Source: Serinibacter salmoneus
GTDB lineage: Bacteria > Actinomycetota > Actinomycetes > Actinomycetales > Beutenbergiaceae
Direction of reading: 5' to 3'
Assembly (NCBI RefSeq): GCF_002563925.1
Contig: NZ_PDJD01000001.1
Span: 2,486,973 to 2,550,972, forward strand
DNA length: 64,000 bases
Shown here: one piece after another, positions 57,796 to 64,000 of the stretch
Numbering within the stretch: the stretch's first letter is position 1
How the letters are laid out: each line of letters opens with the position of its first letter
The notes under the pieces: model-generated
Seen by the model: only the letters and a program-made list of their open reading frames with translations
What the model was told of the DNA's origin: nothing
The model's database searches: none
Made by a program: the position numbers and the translations under genes

Positions 57796-58597
57796 GTGTG
57801 AGAGCGGCACGGTTGGAGAGACCCAAGACAGAAACGCAGGTCGCCAACTCTTCCCAGGCACGCTCGTGGTGGAAACCGATACGGAACGGCGTTGGGCCTT
57901 TTCCGTCTGGGTGAATCAGGGTGGCGCCTGGCAGCACGAAGTTGGGCCAGGGCAAAGCGTGTGCGTAGCCACTAGAAATCTGCCAGGTGGCAAGAAAGGT
58001 GGACACCGCGTCCGACTCAGCCGTGAACTCATTCTCGGCAGCCCAGGAGATCATCTCCGTTGTGGTGGGCTGGCGTGGCACCGGCGGCAAGCCTACTAAT
58101 GCCCGATCAATCTCACGAATCCGCGCACCCCAGAACTCTATGATGTGGGCGGCGTGGGCCGCACGGTCGGGATCAGTGCTACGTGCTTGGGACTTGTGGA
58201 ACTTCATCCGCTGCGAATGGTCGTGGCGCAGCACCGTGAGGGTCCGCGCTTGGCGTAACTGCGGCTCCCCTGCGTTCACCAACCACAGCGCCTGGGAAGC
58301 TCCGACAAGCGTGCAGCGCGCCATCGTGTAGAAGGCAACTTGCGCGGGCGGGACATCGGCCTCGAGCAACGCCAGCGCGTGGTTCGCACTCTCGTGTGCG
58401 GTCAAGACGGAGGTTCGGACGACGTCCGAGAGTGGCGTGTGGGGCCAGACCGTGTCTTCTCGTGCAGCAAGCGAGTTCGCACGCGGACCTACCCAGCCAC
58501 TCTGCTCCACTGCGATCGCACCAAGGAAGCGCTGGGTGATGCTGCGCGGGAGGTGGGCGAACACGTCTGCGAGGCTACCCGCGGCGGCTGCGACCAA
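57773..58597 (-). CDS. Hypothetical island protein
   Basis: A 274-residue helical soluble protein with no family I can name. Features are HESANHALALLEAD, TMARCTLVGASQALWLV and ISSGYAHALPWPNF near the C-terminus; the last resembles the helix-His pattern seen in some HEPN-like proteins, which is only a hint. The frame opens with TTG at 58597; a GTG 11 codons in is an alternative. It overlaps the broken DUF4244 frame. Confidence 0.55.
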   Translation of the reverse strand: MVAAAAGSLADVFAHLPRSITQRFLGAIAVEQSGWVGPRANSLAAREDTVWPHTPLSDVVRTSVLTAHESANHALALLEADVPPAQVAFYTMARCTLVGASQALWLVNAGEPQLRQARTLTVLRHDHSQRMKFHKSQARSTDPDRAAHAAHIIEFWGARIREIDRALVGLPPVPRQPTTTEMISWAAENEFTAESDAVSTFLATWQISSGYAHALPWPNFVLPGATLIHPDGKGPTPFRIGFHHERAWEELATCVSVLGLSNRAALTHAGYCVE

Positions 58598-58864
58598 ACT
58601 TCACTGGGCCTGCACGGCGCGCCGCCGCCCAGAACGCAGGCATGGCGCGAGCCGTCCCTCGCGCATTGGTCACGGCCCAGCTCTAGCCCGCCATCGCGAG
58701 CACAGCGGCTTGCCTCAAGCCGCCCAAGGCAGCTACCCGCGCCTGAAGGTCGAGTCCGCACCTCGGTCGGTATGGCCTGAGTGCCCGACCACCTGAAGAC
58801 CCTCAGCTCGCCTGCACAAGCGGACGTGGCCCGTGCGAACGGCCTGATGTAGGACACTGAACCT

Positions 58865-59686
58865 GTGAATGCACACGCCATGGGGGGAGTCGCGGGAGTT
58901 CCGCGAACTTGGGGAGGCCTCAAGCCGCGTCACGATCCTGCAGCGGCTCCGATCTCATTCAACGTGGGAGACGAGGATGCAGAACTAGTGCTACCGCCGG
59001 GAAATCTTGCGGGCGTCTGCCCTTGGTGCCAAGGTGCGCTCGCTGGCAAGCAAGCTCGTTGCGTTAACTGCGAGGAGAACGCAGGGGCGCTCGGTGGTAC
59101 AGTCGAACCTATCATTCCGATCTCCTTGTACGCAAAGCCAAGCCCCCTGCGCGACTGGCTTACATTTTATAAGGATGACGGCGAGGCGCCCGCCGACCCG
59201 CTCGCTAGGGAAGCCATCGGAACCATTCTCGAGCGCTTCTTCGCCGAGAATGAAGCGTGGATATCGAGACTCGGAGCAGATGGCTTGGTCATTGTTCCTT
59301 CAACGAGACGACCTCCACCTCACCCGCTCGCAGTTCTCGCCTCTGAACGTATCAGGCCGCCGCTTACGGTGAAGAGTGGACTCATGCGGACAACGGCGAG
59401 CCTCGGCCACAACAAGCCGAACGCCCAAGCGTTTGAGGTATCGAGAGAGCTCCACGGAAGACGAATCGTACTACTCGAGGACGTCTACACTTCTGGAGCG
59501 CGGGCGCAGAGCGCAGCACACGCCCTCCGTTGCGTTGATACGCAGATTTCAGCACTCTTTGTCATCGGTCGCCGGTACAATCCAGGGTACAGCGAACAGA
59601 GCAACGCAGTGTTTGCTCGACAGAAAGCCATGGACTTCGAATGGTCGGCCGAACTTCGCGACGTCACTCGAACATTAGACGCTTGA
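58865..59686 (+). CDS. ComF-like phosphoribosyltransferase with N-terminal zinc ribbon
   Basis: A 273-residue protein. CPWC and CVNC (near residues 52-70) form a ComF-type zinc ribbon. The C-terminal PRTase fold has IVLLEDVYTSGARAQSAAHA, the PRPP-binding loop (D/E-D-x-x-T-S/T-G). ComF proteins act in DNA uptake, but such domains also occur in defence loci. GTG at 58865 follows a TAGGAC -10 nine bases away, so it may be leaderless. Its 3' end overlaps the convergent SIR2 gene by 23 bases. Confidence 0.8.
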   Translation: MNAHAMGGVAGVPRTWGGLKPRHDPAAAPISFNVGDEDAELVLPPGNLAGVCPWCQGALAGKQARCVNCEENAGALGGTVEPIIPISLYAKPSPLRDWLTFYKDDGEAPADPLAREAIGTILERFFAENEAWISRLGADGLVIVPSTRRPPPHPLAVLASERIRPPLTVKSGLMRTTASLGHNKPNAQAFEVSRELHGRRIVLLEDVYTSGARAQSAAHALRCVDTQISALFVIGRRYNPGYSEQSNAVFARQKAMDFEWSAELRDVTRTLDA

Positions 59687-61094
59687 TCAATTTCGAAGCG
59701 GCATGGGCAGCGAGAGTTGCCGACCCGGATCCCAGTTGCCCCCACCAAGCCAGCTCGTCTCCCGTATTCAATCCGATGGATCCTGGCGATAGTCTATCCC
59801 AGATCCGTCTTGCCGCCCCGCCTGTTACCCCAATGGGGACCACAAGTACGCCGTGATCCTGCGCTCTCGCGACCTCCTCCTCGGTTCGCGCGCCGCCGCC
59901 AATAACGACCAGTGCGCGAATCTGAGGAAATACGAAGTCGCGCATTTCATCTAGACTTCGCTCGGTGAAGATCGCCGTGCCCACGCGATGGTCGACCGGA
60001 ATCGACTCGTCGCCGCTCACTGCTTTCCGGTAGTAGAATCGCACCAATTCCGGTCGATACTCGCTCGGGGAAAGGGCGTCTCGGAAATGGCGGCTCACTA
60101 CCTGACCCGCGGGGCCGCCAAACGACACGAGGTTTGGTCGGATCACTTGGTCCATGCCGGAGAGAGCTACCGCAAGACTCTGGGCTACCTGCTTAGTGAG
60201 TCGCCCCGCTTCGGATTTGTCATCCATATCGAAACTTCCCGAGACGAACAGGAGCTCCGGTCGGCACCTCACTTCGAGTCGACTCAGAAGAATGGGGAGG
60301 TCTGAATAGGAGTCCATCATGTGCACATTCACCCCAGAGTGCTCGAGATCATCAATCCGAAGCTGCTGCAAGCGGTGCTCGACAGGGTCAGATTTTGCTG
60401 TGAAGACCACGTAGTGCGGCGGTGCGTCAATGTGTTCCGGAAGCGATCTTGACAGCCGCAGGAGAAGGTTGAGATTTGGATCATCAAAACTCAACCCGAG
60501 AAACAAGAAACTGTTGGTCAGCCAGGACGCGCGGAGTCGCATCCAGGTTATCGGATGCAATTCTTCGAATCGCTCAAAATCGGACCGCGTGATTATTGGG
60601 GCAGCCTTCCAATTGCGGAAGCCCGTTTCACCTCTGGTGAGCGACCCGTGCATCTTTGTGACACGCTTTGCCCGAGTTCCGGCGGCCGGGCGAGTAGCAT
60701 AGTCTTGCTCCCCGACCACCCACTGGAAGTCCACCTGGCGCGCTTCGAGAGCTTCCTCTATCAACAGGTCATAGTTCGTCGTCCAGTAGTCGCGGATCGG
60801 CAGATGCGATAGTGCCCTGTGCACCTCCGTCGGTGCAGCTGGAATATCGATCATTCGTTTTATCGAAGCGTGTAGCGCTCCCTCGCCGTCGGCGTTTGCG
60901 ATGTACTGTGCAGCGAGTGGCGCATCTGTGAGTTCACAGGGCACTCTCGCGGTCTTCCGCGCTTCGTCGATCAGGGTGTTCCAGTCGGGAAGTCCAGCGC
61001 CGACAGACGTGCCTGCGCCTATGAACACAGCGGCATCCCCAACCGCAACGGCTTCTGCGAACTTCCCGACAAGCTCTTTTGCTGTCACAGTCAC
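59664..61094 (-). CDS. SIR2-SLOG effector, ThsA-like
   Basis: A 476-residue protein. The SIR2 NADase domain (1-280) has FIGAGTSVGAG, TTNYD (N107, D109), catalytic H149 in KMHGSL and FLGLSFDDPNLNLLL. The C-terminal domain (about 285-476: LLFVSGSFD, SFGGPAGQVVSRHF, ALVVIGGGARTEEEVARAQD) is a SLOG/STALD type. Domain order and length match ThsA of the Thoeris system, which destroys NAD+ when a cyclic ADP-ribose signal binds SLOG. No TIR (ThsB) gene is nearby. GTG 61094 follows GGGAGGA and overlaps the upstream gene by four bases. Confidence 0.83.
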   Translation of the reverse strand: MTVTAKELVGKFAEAVAVGDAAVFIGAGTSVGAGLPDWNTLIDEARKTARVPCELTDAPLAAQYIANADGEGALHASIKRMIDIPAAPTEVHRALSHLPIRDYWTTNYDLLIEEALEARQVDFQWVVGEQDYATRPAAGTRAKRVTKMHGSLTRGETGFRNWKAAPIITRSDFERFEELHPITWMRLRASWLTNSFLFLGLSFDDPNLNLLLRLSRSLPEHIDAPPHYVVFTAKSDPVEHRLQQLRIDDLEHSGVNVHMMDSYSDLPILLSRLEVRCRPELLFVSGSFDMDDKSEAGRLTKQVAQSLAVALSGMDQVIRPNLVSFGGPAGQVVSRHFRDALSPSEYRPELVRFYYRKAVSGDESIPVDHRVGTAIFTERSLDEMRDFVFPQIRALVVIGGGARTEEEVARAQDHGVLVVPIGVTGGAARRIWDRLSPGSIGLNTGDELAWWGQLGSGSATLAAHAASKLIKRLMFE

Positions 61095-61843
61095 GGTCGC
61101 TCCTCCCTGTCCTGGCCTCGGACTATTTCCCGGACTACTCTAGGAACAAAGCCGCGCTCGTTGGCCGAGAAGCGAAGTGCGCCCACCTGACTCCTTATTT
61201 GGTGCGCTATCCACCGCTCGTCGACGATCGGCGTTAGGAGCAGAGCGCGAGCCCAAAAATCTAGTTGCTCCTCGCGCGTCACAAGATCGCGTCCATAGAA
61301 ATGGAACGAGCGGGCGGAAGAGCATAGGATGCCAGCTGTATCGAGCGCCTCGGCAGCGACCCGCACTGTGGCCTCAGATCCCGGTCGAGTAGCCTTCGAA
61401 GTGAAGTCGAGCATTGGCAGATAGCGCTCTCTGCCACTCGCCGTGGTTACCCTTGACTGGAGCGCGATTGTGTCACGTCCGTGCACCTCGGCCCGGAACG
61501 CAAGGTCAGCCAACTCGATTGGCGTGCGTTTGTTCACGACGAATTGAAGCGTCTTGTTTTGGGTTGGGTCCTGGTGAAATAGGGCTGAACGGATAATTGC
61601 CGGCGGGACCCCTTCGGAATCCAGTTCGCCAGCGATGAAGAGAGCGTGCCAGAACGGGATTCCCTCAGCCGACCGGATCGCGCGCGCTTGTTCGATCAAG
61701 AGCTGGCTCGATTGAGCGCTCGAGACTCGCTGCTGCACCCGGGGAGCGGCGGGAATGAAGGTCACCCGGATCGTGCTCCCGTAGGGAACGCTGCTGAGGA
61801 TCGCGGCCGTCAGCGCCTCAACGTCCTTGTGCAGTTGGGTCAT
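61091..61843 (-). CDS. Primase-like (AEP-fold?) partner of the SIR2-SLOG gene
   Basis: A 250-residue protein coupled to the SIR2-SLOG gene (GTGA overlap). The second half has three spots like archaeo-eukaryotic primase motifs: YLPMLDFTSK (a single Asp, not DxD), SARSFHFYGRDLV (S-x-H) and PIVDERWIAHQ (hD). The pattern recalls proteins annotated primase 1D-like, probably non-polymerising. Function here is unknown; sensing or nucleotide signalling would fit the SLOG partner. AAGG before ATG 61843. It is divergent from the recombinase. Confidence 0.5.
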   Translation of the reverse strand: MTQLHKDVEALTAAILSSVPYGSTIRVTFIPAAPRVQQRVSSAQSSQLLIEQARAIRSAEGIPFWHALFIAGELDSEGVPPAIIRSALFHQDPTQNKTLQFVVNKRTPIELADLAFRAEVHGRDTIALQSRVTTASGRERYLPMLDFTSKATRPGSEATVRVAAEALDTAGILCSSARSFHFYGRDLVTREEQLDFWARALLLTPIVDERWIAHQIRSQVGALRFSANERGFVPRVVREIVRGQDREERP

Positions 61844-61954
61844 GGTGGAGCACCTTCCCTTCTTGGCCCATGATCCCTGAACCTAGCGTCGGTGTCTGAC
61901 ATCGCGCACCGGGTCAAGCCACAGCGACCGCCGCCAGTTCCCTAGACTCACCGT

Positions 61955-63442
61955 GTGCCCACTCCTTCTACCCGCGTGGTCCCTCGCGCCGTCGCGTATC
62001 TGCGGCAGTCCGTCACAGAGGACCAGGGTATCCAGCAGCAGCTCGACGACCTCCAGGCCGAGGTTGCTCGCCGTGGTTGGACGCTGCTGCGGACCTACGT
62101 GGACAACGACGTCTCGGCCACCAAGGCGCGTGGTGAGAGCACTGCGTGGGCCAAGATGCTGGGCGACTTCGACGCCGGTGACTTCGACACGCTGCTGGTC
62201 ACAGAGACGTCCAGGCTCACGCGTTCGCTCACTGACGTCCTGGAGGTCAGGCCACCCCGCCGCAACATCCGCGTGGTCACCGTCCGCGAAGGCATCGATA
62301 CCGCGAACGATGACTTCTCGCTGAAGATCCTCGTGCTGGTTGCCGAGAAGGAGATCGAGACCAAGAGGCAGCGCGCGGCCAGATACGCGGCTGAGCGGCG
62401 CCTGCAGGGGCATCCCACGGCGGGCCTGACGCCGCACGGGTATAGGTGGGTGCCCGCGGGCGAGCGAGACGCCTCCGGAGCCCGTTATGCCGTGGTGGCC
62501 GACGAGGCTGCAGACGTGAAGAGGATCTACTCTGAGTACCTTGGAGGTGCCCCCCTCGCGCAGATTGCTCGCGACCTCAACAGTGCGGGACGGCGCACGC
62601 GAGCAGGTGCCCGGTGGGCGGCACCAACGGTGCGCCGGGTGCTGCTGAACCCGGTCTACGCAGCGCTGCTGCAGTCCTCCCAGGAGTCGGGCAAGCATTC
62701 CCTGGCAGCCATTGACCTCGCCGAGTGTCGCCCCGGGGCGTGGCCGCCGATCATCGAGCGATCCCAACTCGAGGCCGCCCGTGGCCGGCTGTTGGGAGTG
62801 AAGCCGAACCACGCAGGGACAGCTCGCGCGTGGTTGTTGTCTGGCCTGGCCCTGTGCGCGGTGTGTCGTGAGCCGGTGCGGTCAGCTCGCGGCGAGACAC
62901 ACCCCACACCACGCCGCGACGGCTCGGGGGCTGCTACCAGTCAGCGCTACCACGCCTACAGGTGCGTCAACGGCCACTTCATGCGGAACGGCGACATCAT
63001 CGACAAGTTCGTCGCTGTCGTGGCTACGGCTCGGATCGCGCAGGCAGACACGCGGCCGCTGGTGCAACCCGCAGCGGACGAGGTCGACGTCGGTGCGCTG
63101 AGCGCCCACCGCGAAGAGCTCCGTGGTCGGCGCAGTGCTATCGCCGGGCTCATCGCTGCTGGCCACATGAGCAGCGCCGATGCGGAGGAAGCCCTGGTTG
63201 GCCTCGACCGCGACATCGCCGAGGTGGAGACGTCGATCGCGCGGGCGCTGATGGCCGAGCCGCTGGCGGAGTTCTCCGGGGTGCAGGACGCTCAGCAGTG
63301 GTGGGATGAGGCCACGCTAGCGCGGCGCCGCTCGTTCATCGAGCAGACCATGGAAGTTCTGATCCACCCCGTGGGCAAGGGCCGGCGGGTGACGAGCCTG
63401 GAGGCGTGCGCCGACACCGTGACCATCGAGTGGCTCCGGTGA
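61955..63442 (+). CDS. Large serine recombinase (integrase)
   Basis: A 495-residue site-specific recombinase. The resolvase domain has catalytic S19 in AYLRQSVTE, then VTETSRLTRSLTDV and the long helix region. The recombinase domain follows (LQGHPTAGLTPHGYRWVPAG, IARDLNSAGRRTRAGARWAA), then a zinc ribbon (CAVC, then CVNGH) and a coiled coil. Compared with phage integrases the motif RPPRRNIRVVTV is short. GTG 61955 follows TAGACT by six bases, so it is likely leaderless. It presumably integrated this island. Confidence 0.92.
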   Translation: MPTPSTRVVPRAVAYLRQSVTEDQGIQQQLDDLQAEVARRGWTLLRTYVDNDVSATKARGESTAWAKMLGDFDAGDFDTLLVTETSRLTRSLTDVLEVRPPRRNIRVVTVREGIDTANDDFSLKILVLVAEKEIETKRQRAARYAAERRLQGHPTAGLTPHGYRWVPAGERDASGARYAVVADEAADVKRIYSEYLGGAPLAQIARDLNSAGRRTRAGARWAAPTVRRVLLNPVYAALLQSSQESGKHSLAAIDLAECRPGAWPPIIERSQLEAARGRLLGVKPNHAGTARAWLLSGLALCAVCREPVRSARGETHPTPRRDGSGAATSQRYHAYRCVNGHFMRNGDIIDKFVAVVATARIAQADTRPLVQPAADEVDVGALSAHREELRGRRSAIAGLIAAGHMSSADAEEALVGLDRDIAEVETSIARALMAEPLAEFSGVQDAQQWWDEATLARRRSFIEQTMEVLIHPVGKGRRVTSLEACADTVTIEWLR

Positions 63443-63473
63443 GGATGTCAGGGGCCGGTGCGATGGTGCTGTC

Positions 63474-64000
63474 ATGGAGCGCGTAGAGGTAGCCACCGAT
63501 GATGTCGATGTCGAACTCGAGTTGCGGCGGTGGGGGGACGAGTACGACGTGACCCGTGGGCTGCGGGGCCGGATCGTCGACTACGGGTCAGGTCCGGAGA
63601 CGATCGAACTCGGCGGGTTCGCTGGACTGGTTTCCAGGCGTCCATACGACCCGAACCTCTGGAACGCCGGAGACTCTCTCGACGGTGACTCTGCAGCACT
63701 CGCCGAGGCAGCGATAGCCATCCTCGACGAGTTGGATCGCGAGGTCGAGGTCCTCTTCATGCTGGAGCATCTGGTCGTGAAGCCTCAGTACCGCGGCAAC
63801 GGCCTGACGGGCCGGGTAATCGAGGACGCGCTGGAGGTCCTCCAGTGCCCTGAGGCCCTCGCTCTGGTGGTGGTGATCCCCGAGCCACTGCAGGAGGACG
63901 GGACCGTGCTGGTGAGCGAGGAGCCTGGGTATGACGAGTCCCGGGAGAAGGTCATCGCCGCCTACGAGGCCGCTGGGTTCGAGCGGTGGCAGGACACCAA
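63474..64000 (+). CDS. GNAT-like acetyltransferase (partial)
   Basis: The gene starts with ATG at 63474 and runs off the right edge after 175 codons. Acetyl-CoA-binding motif A is recognisable (FMLEHLVVKPQYRGNGLTGR, then VIEDALE) and the end YEAAGFERWQD fits motif B. The substrate is unknown. It follows the recombinase by 31 bp on the same strand and may be island cargo. Confidence 0.65.
   Translation, partial: MERVEVATDDVDVELELRRWGDEYDVTRGLRGRIVDYGSGPETIELGGFAGLVSRRPYDPNLWNAGDSLDGDSAALAEAAIAILDELDREVEVLFMLEHLVVKPQYRGNGLTGRVIEDALEVLQCPEALALVVVIPEPLQEDGTVLVSEEPGYDESREKVIAAYEAAGFERWQDT

Larger units (their letters stand above)
57695..64000. mobile_element. Serine-recombinase genomic island (right end outside window)
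   Basis: From the broken DUF4244 gene to the window edge the genes are a mixed set not found in tad operons: unknown protein, phosphoribosyltransferase, SIR2-SLOG, primase-like, large serine recombinase and GNAT. GC content from about 58900 to 61900 is clearly lower than on either side. The left attachment site should lie near 57690-57710. The matching right end, with the rest of the DUF4244 gene, is not seen before 64000. Confidence 0.65.

Overview
The window is about 64 kb of very GC-rich DNA from an actinobacterium. The evidence is the codon usage, frequent GTG/TTG starts, a lysine-rich-tailed TopA with four C-terminal repeats, a ku-ligD pair, a TadE/DUF4244 pilus cluster, many Cys-lipobox lipoproteins and many leaderless-looking promoters. 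A Micrococcales-type genome is the best guess; that placement is inference. No rRNA, tRNA or CRISPR array was seen.

Layout. 0-16 kb: a partial Gfo/Idh/MocA oxidoreductase, a DUF559 nuclease-like gene between two palindromic repeat loci, then topA, a PAP2 phosphatase, ligD and ku on the minus strand (NHEJ repair), a small toxin-antitoxin pair, pepN, a secreted GH30 glycosidase and an aldo/keto reductase. 15.7-26.7 kb: a type I restriction-modification operon with extra genes (HTH/pseudo-methylase/TRD chimera - hsdM - hsdS - membrane protein - DUF4041/T5orf172 nuclease - HTH - hsdR). 26.8-35.5 kb: DUF3892 and lipoprotein genes, three toxin-antitoxin systems (MazEF-like, RHH/Doc, HTH-MNT/HEPN), an interrupted secreted-protein gene and an S33 lipoprotein hydrolase. 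35.6-40 kb: tandem glycine riboswitch, gcvT and gcvP. 40-57 kb: a second DUF559 gene bracketed by a second repeat family, a methyltransferase, a Crp/Fnr regulator, two MFS transporters, an M20 peptidase, a K+-independent H+-pyrophosphatase, argS and an MrfA-type helicase. 56.8-57.7 kb: the end of a tad pilus operon whose first visible gene is truncated. From there to the right edge: a lower-GC island with a serine recombinase, a ThsA-like SIR2-SLOG protein, a primase-like partner, a ComF-like phosphoribosyltransferase and an unknown protein.

Two things stand out. First, two families of short tandem/inverted repeats (family A, core CTCGCTGAGGGAGG; family B, core TGCAGAACCACCTCGCGG) are scattered through the window. 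Each DUF559/AbiEi-like nuclease gene is bracketed by copies of one family, and the other copies sit at gene 3' ends or, once, in frame inside ligD. This resembles a REP/RAYT arrangement, but with a different protein family. Second, the terminal island carries a protein with the size and domain order of the Thoeris effector ThsA, without a TIR gene beside it. It is translationally coupled instead to a protein with archaeo-eukaryotic-primase-like motifs. Both are proposals from sequence inspection, not demonstrated systems.

Housekeeping and accessory modules alternate. The defence/mobile content (R-M, three clear TA pairs plus a fourth candidate, SIR2 island, recombinase, repeat-associated nucleases) is concentrated at 15.7-35.5 kb and 57.7-64 kb.
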